64,000 bases of DNA from Pseudomonas maioricensis (GCF_022790535.1 NZ_LOHG01000011.1:149820-213819); one strand, 5' to 3'; numbered from the stretch's first letter, positions 9,260 through 19,135 are shown. The notes: generated from the sequence alone by a model not told the origin. Made by a program: numbers and translations.

Positions 9260-9751
9260 CTAGAAATTCATCAGGCCAGCGGGCAGCATCAAATCGAAGG
9301 CCTCGCGGAACAGCAGGTAGATGACGGCCGAGGTCGCCAAGGCGATCAGGGCGTAAGTGACGTGTCGTACCTTCTGGTCGTGCGGCGTCAACACGATGAA
9401 CTGCAGATACAGATAGACCACCGTCATGATCGGAAAACCGACCGGATTCATCAACGCGATATAGCCCACGATCAGGGCTAGCGTCTTGACCACGGTTTTC
9501 ACATCAACAGCAGTGCTCGTCTCCTCTACATCGACCTGGGGGAGGTTGTCGGCCGGAGCTTGAGGTGTGGAAAAAACACTGACGAGCTGTATGACGGCAA
9601 GGAGGCCGAGCATCCCCGCCAACAGCGCCGGAACGAAAGCCGCATCGATACCGGAGTGAGTCGGTAGTTTGAGCGTCATGAGTAAGTAGCCGAGCGCGGT
9701 GCCAAACATGGCAGCGCCGATAATCAGCTCTTTTTTCTTGCAAGTAGCCAT
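9260..9751 (-). CDS. tctB: Tripartite tricarboxylate transporter, small permease TctB
   Basis: A 163-residue protein with four predicted membrane helices, starting with the KKKELIIGAAMFG helix. A polar loop of about 25 residues (around 66-90) separates the two helix pairs. Size and topology fit TctB, the poorly conserved small membrane subunit of TTT systems. A GAGG element lies upstream of the ATG. Middle gene of the tctCBA operon. Confidence 0.9.
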   Translation of the reverse strand: MATCKKKELIIGAAMFGTALGYLLMTLKLPTHSGIDAAFVPALLAGMLGLLAVIQLVSVFSTPQAPADNLPQVDVEETSTAVDVKTVVKTLALIVGYIALMNPVGFPIMTVVYLYLQFIVLTPHDQKVRHVTYALIALATSAVIYLLFREAFDLMLPAGLMNF

Positions 9752-9815
9752 CGAAAGACCTCAATAAATAGTCCAAGCGCTACGGGCTGGCGATAAGGCC
9801 AGCCCGTCTCAGGTG

Positions 9816-10790
9816 TCACTTGGTGCGCAGAACATCCTTGAATTGCATGAAGTCGTCGCGGGTCTTGGCAAGGATTTTCTTGGACTCTTCGGTGCCGTAA
9901 TAAGCAACCGGCTGCTTGAACTTCTTCAGTTCCTCGGCGTATTCGGGCATTTCGCTGATCTGCTTCATGATGTCTGCCATCTTGCTCACAATCGCTACGT
10001 CAGTACCCTTCGGGAACGCTACGACATAAGGCTTGTCGATGGTGAAGTCGACACCTTGCTCCTTGAAGGTCGGGACGTTATCCAGCATAGCGTTGCGTTC
10101 GTCATTAGGCTGACCCAGCGCGACCATTTGCCCGCCGTTGACGTAGTCTTGTACTGAGCCGTAACTGATGGCGCCGAGGTCGATACGCGCGCCAAGCAGT
10201 GCGACAACTTTCTCCGATACGGTGCCGGCATCAACCATCTTCAGTTTGACCCCGGTGATTTTCTCGAACATCAGGCCCTGAATATGCGAGAAGTTACCCA
10301 TCTCGGTGCCGTAGGTAACGCTTTCTGGCTTGGCCTTGGCCTTGGCGATAAGGTCCTTGACGCTGGTCACTCCGGACTGAGTAGAAGCTACGAATACCGC
10401 GCCCTTGTCGACCCCGGCAATGCAGGAAACATCAAACGCTTCGAAGCTGTCATCTGAGAGCCCCGCCACTTCGTTAACGATCAGTTGCCCTGGATGTGTG
10501 AAGAGGATGGTGTTCCCGTCCGCTGCTGCACTTTTCACCTGCTCAGCCGCCAGCGTGCCACCGCCTCCGGCAACGTTGGTTACCACCATGGTGGTGCCGG
10601 TGATCTTGTTGAAATACTTGGCCATCATGCGGGCATTGAAGTCGGTATCACCGCCGGGGTTGGCGATGACGACGACTTGCACCGAGCGCGTCGGCCATTT
10701 CACATCCGCTGCGAAGGCCATGCTGTTTGAAGTGATAGCACCCATGCCAACAAGTGCAGAAAGGAGAGAGACTCGAAGTGTTTTTATCAT
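9816..10790 (-). CDS. tctC: Tripartite tricarboxylate transporter substrate-binding protein TctC (Bug family)
   Basis: A 324-residue periplasmic receptor. Residues 1 to about 28 form a signal peptide (MIKTLRVSLLSALVGMG, cut after AFA). The mature start WPTRSVQVVVIANPGGDTD and the GSVQDYVNGGQMVALG segment fit the Bug/TctC fold. It captures the carboxylate and hands it to TctAB. It is the first gene of the operon, which suits the high level needed for a receptor. No TctDE two-component regulator lies next to it. Confidence 0.93.
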   Translation of the reverse strand: MIKTLRVSLLSALVGMGAITSNSMAFAADVKWPTRSVQVVVIANPGGDTDFNARMMAKYFNKITGTTMVVTNVAGGGGTLAAEQVKSAAADGNTILFTHPGQLIVNEVAGLSDDSFEAFDVSCIAGVDKGAVFVASTQSGVTSVKDLIAKAKAKPESVTYGTEMGNFSHIQGLMFEKITGVKLKMVDAGTVSEKVVALLGARIDLGAISYGSVQDYVNGGQMVALGQPNDERNAMLDNVPTFKEQGVDFTIDKPYVVAFPKGTDVAIVSKMADIMKQISEMPEYAEELKKFKQPVAYYGTEESKKILAKTRDDFMQFKDVLRTK

Positions 10791-11523
10791 TGGAATGCTC
10801 CGGTTTTAAAAAACTGACCGAACTTGTGGGCTCGGCGAAGTTGTAACTCTTTATGTCAGAACACCGACTTACATACCGGTGATCGCTATTAGGGGTGGGT
10901 GCATTAGGCGTTCAAGGCGTTTCCCGTCGGGGCGCAGGTCGCTACTGCACAGATCAGAAACAGTGCATCGACCGCTGATCAATGAACGCACAGTCGTCCG
11001 CGAACTGCTGGCTGGCAAAGACTTGTGTGTGGAAGGTTGGAGATGCTGTGCGCCCTGCTCTGCCGGGCTTTGCGGCCAAACCACGGCATGCTCTAGGCGT
11101 GAACATAGATGGGGAATCAAGGAATACTGCGTGTTGCTTTCAAGACGCGCGACGAGGGTCGTCAGCATGATCTGAGCCTCAATTATTATTATTTTTTGTC
11201 ATATGTTGTCATATGACTTGAGCTTTTCTACCAAGCAGCCGCACTGCTGTCAATGTGCAATCGGCTGGTGAAAAATACCTTTCAACTGTCTGCCATGAAC
11301 TGCGGACATAGAAGCGCTATGGTTTCAATCCCACAATTGAAGACATTCAGGCACGAATAACTTCAGATCATTTAAAGGATGTGTTTTTTCGAGTCGTACG
11401 ATAACTTACCCAGTCTCGGACTATCCCTGCTCATGCTGACCAGGCGAGCAGGCGTCACCGGTCAGCTTCGCGGAGTCGAAAACAAAAATAACAACGTGTT
11501 CGATCATTGGAAGATCAAGCCAT
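10791..11523. other. 733-base intergenic region between tctC and the GudP-like permease
   Basis: Holds the divergent promoters of the tct operon and of the MFS permease. Frames of about 100 codons exist on both strands around 10870-11175, but they show no recognisable domain and mirror each other, so I do not call a gene. The AT-rich part at 11175-11220 carries the GTCATATG repeats listed separately. Confidence 0.5.
11198..11217. promoter_or_regulatory. GTCATATG repeats, one part of a perfect 10-bp palindrome
   Basis: GTCATATG occurs at 11198-11205 and again at 11208-11217, where it extends to the perfect palindrome GTCATATGAC. The pair follows an AT-rich tract in the gap between tctC and the MFS permease. 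It looks like a double binding site for a dimeric regulator, possibly a GntR-type protein, whose sites often carry GT(N)AC palindromes. The role is inferred. Confidence 0.35.
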
Positions 11524-12858
11524 ATGCCTGAAACCAAACCGGGCCGGGTCCGTTACTCGATCCTGCTGATGCTGTTTTTTGTCACATCAGTGACGTTCGC
11601 CGACCGCTCCAGCCTGTCCATTGCCGGTTCTGCCTTGCAGGCTGATTTAGGAATTGACGCGCTGACCCTCGGCTATATTTTCTCGGCGTTCGGCTGGGCC
11701 TACGTGATCGGCCAGATTCCTGGAGGCTGGCTGTGCGACCGCTTTGGTGCGCGTCGGGTGTACGGCATCGCGCTGTTCAGTTGGTCGCTATTTACCCTGT
11801 TACAGGGGTTCGTCGGCGTGTTACCGCTGAGCTGGACAATCGTCAGCCTGTTCCTCCTCAGGATGGCGGTGGGCTTTGCCGGCGCCCCCTGTTTCCCAGG
11901 TAACGCCCGGATAATTGCCGCCTGGTTTCCAAGCGCAGAGCGCGCCACGGCAACTGCCATTTCGAGTTCAGCGCAATACTCTGCCACGGCGATCTTCGCC
12001 CCCTTGATGGGCTGGGTCGTCCAGGCTATGGGCTGGCAGTACGTGTTCATCGTGCTCGGTGGATTTGGTCTGCTGTTCAGCATCCTCTGGTTCAGGGTCA
12101 TCCACGGGCCACGTGAGCATCCGACAATCACCCAGGCCGAATTCAGCCATATAGAATCCGGCGGCGGATTGCTGGACCTTGAGCCTCGCGTTGGCGATAC
12201 CACCGAATCGCAGTGGCGTTACCTCAAGTTGCTACTGAGCCACAGAACGCTGATAGGCCTTTATCTAGGCCAATACTGCAACAATGCGATTACCTATTTT
12301 TTCCTGACGTGGTTCCCTGTCTATCTGGTACAGGCGCGCGGCATGACCATCCTCTCCGCCGGTTTCTTCACGGCGTTACCAGCGATCAGCGGTTTCGTGG
12401 GTGGCGTCCTGGGAGGTTTGATATCCGATGGTCTGCTGCGTCAGGGCTATTCCCTGACACTGGCGCGCAAGCTCCCCATCGTCTGTGGTCTGCTGCTGTC
12501 TAGCAGTATGGTGCTGTGCATTTACGTTCAAAGCGACGCCGCTGTGGTCGGGCTCATGGCCCTGGCTTTCTTTGGCAAAGGCTTCGGCTCGCATGGCTGG
12601 ACTTTAGTCGCCGATACCTCGCCGCGTCAGATCATCGGCCTCTCGGGCGGTCTGTTCAACACCTTTGGCAACTTGGCGGCGATAACCACCCCAATTGTGG
12701 TTGGCTATCTGGTCAGTCGCACCGGCTCGTTCGATTCGGCGTTGGTTTACGTCGCGGCCAATGCTCTGCTGGCGGTGTTTTTCTACCTGGTTGTGGTGGG
12801 CCGTATTTACCGGATCGATCTGGAAAAAGGGGCGAGCGATTCGGCCGTAAAGGATTGA
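11524..12858 (+). CDS. MFS transporter, anion:cation symporter (GudP/GarP-like)
   Basis: A 444-residue 12-helix MFS protein of the ACS branch. RYSILLMLFFVTSVTFADRSSLSIAGSAL and FGWAYVIGQIPGGWLCDRFG match the glucarate/galactarate transporter group. Likely imports a sugar acid or other organic anion with protons. Downstream lies a 24-codon remnant of an FAD-linked oxidase, which suggests that this permease once travelled with an enzyme for its substrate. The start at 11524 has only a weak GAAGATCAAG element before it. Confidence 0.88.
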   Translation: MPETKPGRVRYSILLMLFFVTSVTFADRSSLSIAGSALQADLGIDALTLGYIFSAFGWAYVIGQIPGGWLCDRFGARRVYGIALFSWSLFTLLQGFVGVLPLSWTIVSLFLLRMAVGFAGAPCFPGNARIIAAWFPSAERATATAISSSAQYSATAIFAPLMGWVVQAMGWQYVFIVLGGFGLLFSILWFRVIHGPREHPTITQAEFSHIESGGGLLDLEPRVGDTTESQWRYLKLLLSHRTLIGLYLGQYCNNAITYFFLTWFPVYLVQARGMTILSAGFFTALPAISGFVGGVLGGLISDGLLRQGYSLTLARKLPIVCGLLLSSSMVLCIYVQSDAAVVGLMALAFFGKGFGSHGWTLVADTSPRQIIGLSGGLFNTFGNLAAITTPIVVGYLVSRTGSFDSALVYVAANALLAVFFYLVVVGRIYRIDLEKGASDSAVKD

Positions 12859-12903
12859 ACTCATCAGTGTTCATTTTGGGCTAACAATAAAAAGGAGCGT
12901 GTC

Positions 12904-12978
12904 ATGAGTCATTTGAGCGAAGCATTGATACAAGCCCTTGACCTGATCGGTTTAATGAACCCCGGCAAACTGCTGTAA
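12904..12978 (+). pseudogene. 24-codon remnant of an FAD-linked oxidase/D-2-hydroxyacid dehydrogenase
   Basis: A strong AAAAAGGAG ribosome binding site is followed by ATG and a 24-codon frame, whose last residues read ALDLIGLMNPGKLL and then stop. ALDP-x-x-LMNPGKVL is the conserved C-terminal end of FAD-linked oxidases such as GlcD and D-lactate dehydrogenases (known). The start signal and the last codons survive while some 450 codons are gone. An in-frame internal deletion explains this best. The frame may still be translated as a micropeptide. It sits 45 bases after the GudP-like permease, so both probably formed one operon. Confidence 0.7.
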
Positions 12979-13018
12979 CGCCGGGGCCCGGACCACAGGT
13001 TGGGGGTGTGATGACGTT

Positions 13019-14368
13019 TCAAGCTCTTTTATGAAACGTTATCTTCCCCCAAATCAATCCTATGACTGCTGCAACCGAAGAGGCTGCCAGCACGCTGAGT
13101 TTGGCGGACGACAGTAACGCAGCATCGGAAAACGCCAACGATGCAATAAAAATAGACATGGTGAAGCCAATCCCTGCCAACAGGCCGACTAGCCCTACTC
13201 CACTCCACGTCACGCCAGCAGGCAACTTGCAGACGTTAAGTTTGACCAGAGCAAAGCTGGCCAGCATCACGCCCAACGGTTTTCCAAGCACCAACGCCAG
13301 CATCACACCCACAAACACTTTCTGGGAAAGCGCCTCATCCAGATTGGCACCCGCAAAGCTCACACCTGCGTTAGCCAGTGCGAACAGGGGCATGACGCCA
13401 AAAGCCACCCATGGGTGCAACCCAATCTGGATTCGCTGTACGGGTGGCAGCACTTCGCGCTGCGCGTGGCGCAATTGCTTGAGTGGTTCTGCGACCGCCT
13501 GCGGATTGTCTTTGGCCTGAGAAAAGCGGTCCATTAACTCATGGAAGGTCCGCCCGATTGTCTCCAGTGGACGCTCCGTTGCGGGCTTGGAGTTCACCGG
13601 CGTCATGAGCCCAAGTATCACTCCCGCCAGCGTTGGATGAACTCCAGTCTTCAACAGACCAAACCAGACGATGGCACCTGGCACAACATAGGCGTATGCC
13701 TTTCCTATGCCCATTCGCTGTAAAACCAGTACCAGCGCCAAACCGCCCAACGCGACCACCAGCCCTAGATAATCCAGGCTCGCGGTGTAAAAAATCGCGA
13801 TGATCAAAATCGCGACGATGTCATCGATAATGGCCAGTGCCAACAGCAGAATCCGCACGCCACTCGGGATAGATTTCCCCAGCAAGGCGAGTACCCCGAC
13901 CGCAAAAGCAATGTCCGTCGCGGTAGGCACAGCCCACCCGGCACTCGCCTCGCTACCGTGATTGAGCAGTGTATAAATGATCGCCGGCATCATGACACCG
14001 CCCAGCGCCGCCCCTAAAGGCAGTGTCGCGAGTTTCATATTCGCCAGTGCGCCGTCCTTGATCTCTTGGCGGATTTCAGCCCCAACCACCAAAAAGAAGA
14101 TCGTCATCAGGCCATCATTCACCAGAAAATGAAGTGAGCGGGAGACGCTGAAATCGCCCACCCCCAAGGTGACTTGCGTGTGCCAGAAATGCTCATAGGA
14201 TTCGGCGACCGGACTATTGGCCCAAATCAGAGCCGCCAAGGCCGCGAGCAAAAGGACGATCCCGCTGACCGCTTCAATATGAGAGAACCGCTCCAGCGCA
14301 GAAAACGCACGTTCGGTTAAAACCTGAGGACGGGGAATGACTGCAGAGGCCGAGTTTTTTTCAGACAC
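13019..14368 (-). CDS. nhaA: Na+/H+ antiporter NhaA
   Basis: A 449-residue inner-membrane antiporter. The essential aspartates of NhaA are present: TDIAFAVGVLALLGKSIP carries the Asp133 equivalent and LALAIIDDIVAILIIAIFY the Asp163/164 pair. It is longer than the E. coli protein (388) because of an N-terminal extension of about 30 residues and a loop around residues 265-305 (FHELMDRFSQAKDNPQ). Exchanges sodium or lithium for protons at alkaline pH. It lies on the same strand as the ClC gene upstream, about 140 bases away. A second, shorter nhaA lies at 24.8-26.0 kb. Confidence 0.95.
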   Translation of the reverse strand: MSEKNSASAVIPRPQVLTERAFSALERFSHIEAVSGIVLLLAALAALIWANSPVAESYEHFWHTQVTLGVGDFSVSRSLHFLVNDGLMTIFFLVVGAEIRQEIKDGALANMKLATLPLGAALGGVMMPAIIYTLLNHGSEASAGWAVPTATDIAFAVGVLALLGKSIPSGVRILLLALAIIDDIVAILIIAIFYTASLDYLGLVVALGGLALVLVLQRMGIGKAYAYVVPGAIVWFGLLKTGVHPTLAGVILGLMTPVNSKPATERPLETIGRTFHELMDRFSQAKDNPQAVAEPLKQLRHAQREVLPPVQRIQIGLHPWVAFGVMPLFALANAGVSFAGANLDEALSQKVFVGVMLALVLGKPLGVMLASFALVKLNVCKLPAGVTWSGVGLVGLLAGIGFTMSIFIASLAFSDAALLSSAKLSVLAASSVAAVIGLIWGKITFHKRA

Positions 14369-14511
14369 GATAACGCTCCGTTGGCGGCCCGACCAACGTT
14401 TGAATTTAACCTGCGCAGTGCCGTATGCAACAACGCACCCAGCGCGATCATAAGAAGCTGGCGGATCAGATGCAAATTGCCATAGCCCAATGCGTCCTAT
14501 GCAGCACGGCT

Positions 14512-15834
14512 CTACTGCCTGCCCTGACGAGACGCTGATTCATCCATCGAGGGCTGGATAAAGCCGCGAGCCAACTGCTGATACAGCTCAGGCCCCATTC
14601 TTGAACTCACTGCCTTGGCGATCAGGGCGACAGCCATCAGGCTGATCACCATAGAGTGGCTGTCGATCATTTCCATGACGATGATCGCGGACGTGATGGG
14701 CGACTGGGTAACTGCAGCCAAAAAACCGACCATGCATAGCGCGATCATGGGCTGCGCAGCCAGGCCGAACAGATCAGCGACGTTTGCACCTACGGCGGCC
14801 CCCACGGCCAGGGCCGGTGCAAAGATGCCGCCGGGAATGCCCGAGAAATAAGTCACCACCGTGGCGAGAAAACGCGTGATTGGTGCGTGCCATGGCAGGC
14901 TGATTTCGGAAGCGATGACATGGGACGTGATGCCGTACCCACTGCCAAAAGACATGCCACCGCTCAGCCAACCCAATATCGCCACAATCAAGCCACAGAT
15001 CCCGGCAAACCAGACGGGATGGCTGGCGCGCCACTCCCAGACTACAAATCGACGATGTCGCTGAGGCCACAGCAGCATACGGCTGAACAACCCGCCCAGC
15101 AACCCGCAGCCGACACCGATCGCCATCACTGGCGCGACGATATCGACATTGATGCCCTCTATGTCGAAATGACCGAAGTAGTTGTAATTACCTTGCAAGG
15201 CAATGGCGACCATCCCCGACAGGATTATGGTACTGAGCAGCACCCCGCTGGTGCGGGTTTCCAGCTTGCGTCCCAGCTCTTCCACAGCGAAGGCGATGCC
15301 GGCCAGAGGGGTGTTGAACGCGGCCGCAATACCTGCCGCACCACCGGCCAGAATCAGGTCTTCAGCCCGGATGATCCGCGCGTTGGGCAAGAACCGATGA
15401 AAGAAATGCATGATCGAGGCCGCGACCTGCACGGAGGGACCTTCGCGCCCAGCCGAAAAGCCCCCAGTCAACGCCAATGTGCCGAGCCCTATCTTGGCGA
15501 AGGCTATCCGCAGCGACACCAGACCGTCCACGCGCTTGCCCTGATGAACCAAGCGTGTCGCCGCAATCACCTGCGGGATTCCACTGCCCTGAGCACCGAC
15601 AAAAAAACGTGTCGTGAGCCACACCACCAGCATGCCGATCAGTGGGGTGTAAATGAAGGGAAGCCACGGCCGCTCGGCAGTCTGCTGGGCAAATTGCGCC
15701 AGGGCCATATCGGCTAAACGAGCAAACATAACGACCAGCAGGCCCGCCATGGTCGCGGCCGCCCAAAGCGTAATACGAGTGCGCCAGCGCATCGACGCGA
15801 AACGACGGCGTATCAGTATTATCGGTTTGATCAC
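14512..15834 (-). CDS. ClC-family chloride channel/H+-Cl- exchanger
   Basis: A 440-residue membrane protein. It has the ClC selectivity motifs GSGIPQ (near residue 84) and GREGPSVQ (near residue 129), the latter with the gating glutamate of exchangers. A third conserved glycine-rich stretch, GIPGGIFAPALAVGA, is in the second half. The intact Glu in GREGP favours proton-coupled exchange over a pure channel (known for the family). No CBS domains follow, as in bacterial short forms. Next to NhaA it suggests a pair for pH and salt homeostasis (inference). Confidence 0.92.
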   Translation of the reverse strand: MIKPIILIRRRFASMRWRTRITLWAAATMAGLLVVMFARLADMALAQFAQQTAERPWLPFIYTPLIGMLVVWLTTRFFVGAQGSGIPQVIAATRLVHQGKRVDGLVSLRIAFAKIGLGTLALTGGFSAGREGPSVQVAASIMHFFHRFLPNARIIRAEDLILAGGAAGIAAAFNTPLAGIAFAVEELGRKLETRTSGVLLSTIILSGMVAIALQGNYNYFGHFDIEGINVDIVAPVMAIGVGCGLLGGLFSRMLLWPQRHRRFVVWEWRASHPVWFAGICGLIVAILGWLSGGMSFGSGYGITSHVIASEISLPWHAPITRFLATVVTYFSGIPGGIFAPALAVGAAVGANVADLFGLAAQPMIALCMVGFLAAVTQSPITSAIIVMEMIDSHSMVISLMAVALIAKAVSSRMGPELYQQLARGFIQPSMDESASRQGRQ

Positions 15835-16070
15835 TCGATGGCTTCCAGTTGCGGTTCAGCACTCTGTGTCAGCAAGACTACCCAATTAAACCGCCACGTC
15901 CAAATGCCCGACACCGCTGTTTGCACGCCTATGCTACCGAGACCGGACAGCTTTACGGTTCTCGCTATACACCTGCGCAAACATTGGCTAGCAACTCGCC
16001 AACTTTTTCGCCTGCATCAACTACAGTGCAATGACTCTGGATAAAGCCATAACAAGACGGAGCATTCCCA

Positions 16071-17027
16071 ATGCGAGTAACACAGCGCTTCACCCTTCTG
16101 GCCGCTGCGGCAACCCTGGCAGTAGCAACCACCGCTGCACAGGCTGCACCGGTGTTTATCAATGTACTCACCGGTGGCACTAGCGGGGTTTATTATCCGA
16201 TCGGGGTTGCCCTTTCACAAATCTACGGTGAAGCAATACCTGGCGTGAAGACCTCGGTTCAAGCCACCAAAGCGTCGGTGGAGAATTTGAACCTGCTGCA
16301 GTCCGGGCGCGGAGAGTTGGCTTTTGCCCTCGGTGATTCGGTTGCCGACGCAAAAAATGGTGTGGAGGACGCTGGATTCAAAGTGCCGCTGACCAAGCTG
16401 CGCGCCATTGCAGGGGCCTATCCCAACTACATTCAGATCGTGGCCAGTAAGGAATCAGGCATCAAGACGCTGGCGGACCTCAAAGGCAAAACCGTCTCAG
16501 TCGGAGCCCCAAAGTCAGGCACGGAGCTCAATGCACGGGCGATTTTCAAGGCGGCCGGATTGACCTATGAAGACATGGGTAAAGTTCAGTACCTGCCCTT
16601 CGCTGAATCTGTCGAACTGATCAAAAACCGCCAGTTGGACGCCACACTACAGTCGTCCGGGCTTGGCATGGCGGCGATTCGCGACCTGTCCTCGGTCATG
16701 CCGTTGAACTATGTCTCGATCCCCGTCGACGTGGTGGCGAATATTGGCAACCCTGCCTACCAGAGCGCAATGATTCCGGCCAATACCTATGATGGGCAAC
16801 CGGAGGCAGTACCGACGGTTGCGATCACCAACATTCTCGTTACTCGTGAAGATGTTCCGGATGAGGTTGCCTATGAGATGACCAGGCTGATCTTCGAAAA
16901 CCTCACGCGTCTGGGCAACTCTCACTCAGCAGCCAAAGACATCAAGCTGGATAATGCCGCGAAAAATCTTCCCATCCCACTGCACCCGGGTGCCGAGCGT
17001 TACTGCAAAGAAAAAGGCGTGCTCTAA
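16071..17027 (+). CDS. TAXI-family TRAP transporter solute-binding subunit
   Basis: A 318-residue periplasmic binding protein. The signal peptide covers about residues 1-25 (TLLAAAATLAVATTAAQA). The mature protein begins with the TAXI hallmark FINVLTGGTSGVYYPIGVALS, and continues with TKASVENLNLLQSGRGELAFALGD. ATG at 16071 is preceded by ACGGAG. First gene of a three-gene set with the fused TRAP permease and a DUF1850 protein. TAXI receptors are thought to bind acidic ligands such as glutamate or dicarboxylates; the ligand here is unknown. Confidence 0.94.
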   Translation: MRVTQRFTLLAAAATLAVATTAAQAAPVFINVLTGGTSGVYYPIGVALSQIYGEAIPGVKTSVQATKASVENLNLLQSGRGELAFALGDSVADAKNGVEDAGFKVPLTKLRAIAGAYPNYIQIVASKESGIKTLADLKGKTVSVGAPKSGTELNARAIFKAAGLTYEDMGKVQYLPFAESVELIKNRQLDATLQSSGLGMAAIRDLSSVMPLNYVSIPVDVVANIGNPAYQSAMIPANTYDGQPEAVPTVAITNILVTREDVPDEVAYEMTRLIFENLTRLGNSHSAAKDIKLDNAAKNLPIPLHPGAERYCKEKGVL

Positions 17028-17107
17028 ACAGGCAAAGTGCAGAGGCGCCACGTGCCGCCGCACCGACACGTCGCTCGATTTCAATGCAGTCATGAGGCAG
17101 GCAGCAC

Positions 17108-19135
17108 ATGAGTGAAGATCAGCACGGTATTCCCGCGAACCCGCGGGACTGGCCAAAAACCTTGTTTTATGTAGCGCTGGCGTTTTCGATCTTTCAGATC
17201 ATCACCGCGGCGTTTGCACCCATCTCCAGCCAGATATTGAGGGCCGTCCACGTTGGCTTCCTCCTTTGGGTGGTGTTTCTGAGTTATCCGGCTTATGGCA
17301 AAAAACGCCCTTGGCAACCTTTGGCCTGGGTACTAAGCCTGGCCAGTATTGCCACCGCACTCTATCAGTGGGTATTTGAGGCGGATCTGATTCAGCGCTC
17401 TGGTGACCTGACCACCAGCGACATGGTGATCGGGCTGGTCTTGATCGCGCTGGTGTTCGAGGCTGCCCGGCGGGTGATGGGCATCGCACTCCCGGTGATC
17501 TGTGGTTTGTTCCTGGCTTATGGTTTATTGGGGGAGTACCTGCCCGGTGATCTGGCCCACCGAGGGTATGGCTTCGACCAGATCGTCAACCAGTTGTCTT
17601 TTGGTACCGAAGGGCTGTACGGAACCCCCACTTACGTATCCGCCACCTACATTTTTCTGTTCATCCTGTTTGGTGCATTCCTTGAACAGGCTGGCATGAT
17701 CAAATTGTTCACTGATTTCGCCATGGGACTGTTCGGCCACAAAACCGGAGGGCCAGCGAAGGTAGCGGTTGTTTCTTCAGCACTGATGGGCACCATCACC
17801 GGCTCGGGCATCGCGAATGTCGTCACTACAGGGCAGTTTACTATTCCGCTGATGAAGCGCTTCGGCTACCGGGCAGCGTTCGCTGGCGGGGTGGAAGCAA
17901 CCTCAAGCATGGGCAGCCAACTGATGCCGCCCGTGATGGGCGCAGTGGCATTCATCATGGCTGAAACCATCAACGTGCCTTTTGTAGAGATCGCCAAGGC
18001 TGCACTGATTCCCGCTATCCTCTATTTCGGCTCGGTATTCTGGATGGTTCATCTGGAAGCCAAACGCTCCAGTCTACAGGGACTGCCCAAAGACCAATGC
18101 CCCAGCGCGCTGGGCGCTGTAAAGGAAAACTGGTACCTGCTGATTCCTCTGTTGGTGCTGGTCTATCTACTATTTTCGGGACGCACCCCGCTGTTTTCCG
18201 GCATGGTTGGGCTGGCATTGACTGCCATTGTGATTCTCGGTTCGGCGATCATCCTCAGGGTATCCAGCTTCGCTTTACGCTGCGCATTCTGGATTGCGTT
18301 GGGGGTGCTGTGCGTCGGCTTTTTCCAGTTAGGGATCGCAGTGATCTTCGCGGTCATCGCAGTTTTGGTAGCGGTCTGCTGGTTTATCAAGGGCGGTCGC
18401 GAGACCCTGACTATATGCCTGCATGCACTGGTTGATGGCGCACGTCACGCAGTACCAGTCGGGATTGCCTGTGCATTAGTCGGCATCATCATCGGTGTGG
18501 TTTCACTTACCGGTATTGCATCAACCTTCGCTGGTTACATTTTGGCAATTGGCCGGGACAATCTGCTGTTGTCACTGATCCTCACCATGATCACTTGCCT
18601 GGTTTTGGGCATGGGGATCCCAACCATTCCCAACTACATCATTACCAGTTCAATCGCCGCACCGGCCCTGTTGGAGCTAGGGGTTCCACTGATTGTGTCG
18701 CATATGTTCGTGTTCTATTTCGGCATCCTTGCTGACCTCACCCCGCCGGTCGCTCTGGCTTGCTTTGCCGCTGCGCCGATTGCCAAAGAGACAGGATTCA
18801 AGATAAGTCTATGGGCGGTACGCATCGCGCTGGCCGGGTTTGTCATTCCATTCATGGCGGTTTATAACCCGGCACTTATGCTGCAAGGTGACAACCTGTG
18901 GATGACCGCGTACATGCTGATCAAGACAACCCTGGCCGTGGGCCTCTGGGGCATGGCCTCCACCGGGTATCTGCAACAGAAAATGCCGGTATGGGAACGC
19001 TCACTCAGCTTCATCGCCGGAGCTTTACTGGTAGTGGCTCTGCCGTTGACCGATGAGATCGGCTTCGCGCTGGGCTTATTATTGATCGGCCAGCACTACT
19101 GGCGCGCTCGTCAGTCAGGCTTGGCGAAAGCATGA
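17108..19135 (+). CDS. TRAP transporter permease, fused small and large subunits (4TM/12TM)
   Basis: A 675-residue membrane protein. The first about 180 residues hold the DctQ-like small domain, the rest the DctM-like large domain, as is usual for TAXI-TRAP systems. Markers are FLFILFGAFLEQAGMIKLFTD, GTITGSGIANVVTTGQFTIPLMKR, and GMGIPTIPNYIITSSIAAPAL in the C-terminal half. Imports the ligand bound by the receptor encoded 80 bases upstream, driven by the sodium or proton gradient. The stop overlaps the next start (ATGA), so the DUF1850 gene is translationally coupled. Confidence 0.95.
   Translation: MSEDQHGIPANPRDWPKTLFYVALAFSIFQIITAAFAPISSQILRAVHVGFLLWVVFLSYPAYGKKRPWQPLAWVLSLASIATALYQWVFEADLIQRSGDLTTSDMVIGLVLIALVFEAARRVMGIALPVICGLFLAYGLLGEYLPGDLAHRGYGFDQIVNQLSFGTEGLYGTPTYVSATYIFLFILFGAFLEQAGMIKLFTDFAMGLFGHKTGGPAKVAVVSSALMGTITGSGIANVVTTGQFTIPLMKRFGYRAAFAGGVEATSSMGSQLMPPVMGAVAFIMAETINVPFVEIAKAALIPAILYFGSVFWMVHLEAKRSSLQGLPKDQCPSALGAVKENWYLLIPLLVLVYLLFSGRTPLFSGMVGLALTAIVILGSAIILRVSSFALRCAFWIALGVLCVGFFQLGIAVIFAVIAVLVAVCWFIKGGRETLTICLHALVDGARHAVPVGIACALVGIIIGVVSLTGIASTFAGYILAIGRDNLLLSLILTMITCLVLGMGIPTIPNYIITSSIAAPALLELGVPLIVSHMFVFYFGILADLTPPVALACFAAAPIAKETGFKISLWAVRIALAGFVIPFMAVYNPALMLQGDNLWMTAYMLIKTTLAVGLWGMASTGYLQQKMPVWERSLSFIAGALLVVALPLTDEIGFALGLLLIGQHYWRARQSGLAKA

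Noticed and set aside
10869-11175. Overlapping frames of about 100 codons on both strands between tctC and the MFS gene
   Set aside because: They mirror each other, lack ribosome binding sites and domains, and have Ser/Arg-rich chance-like composition.
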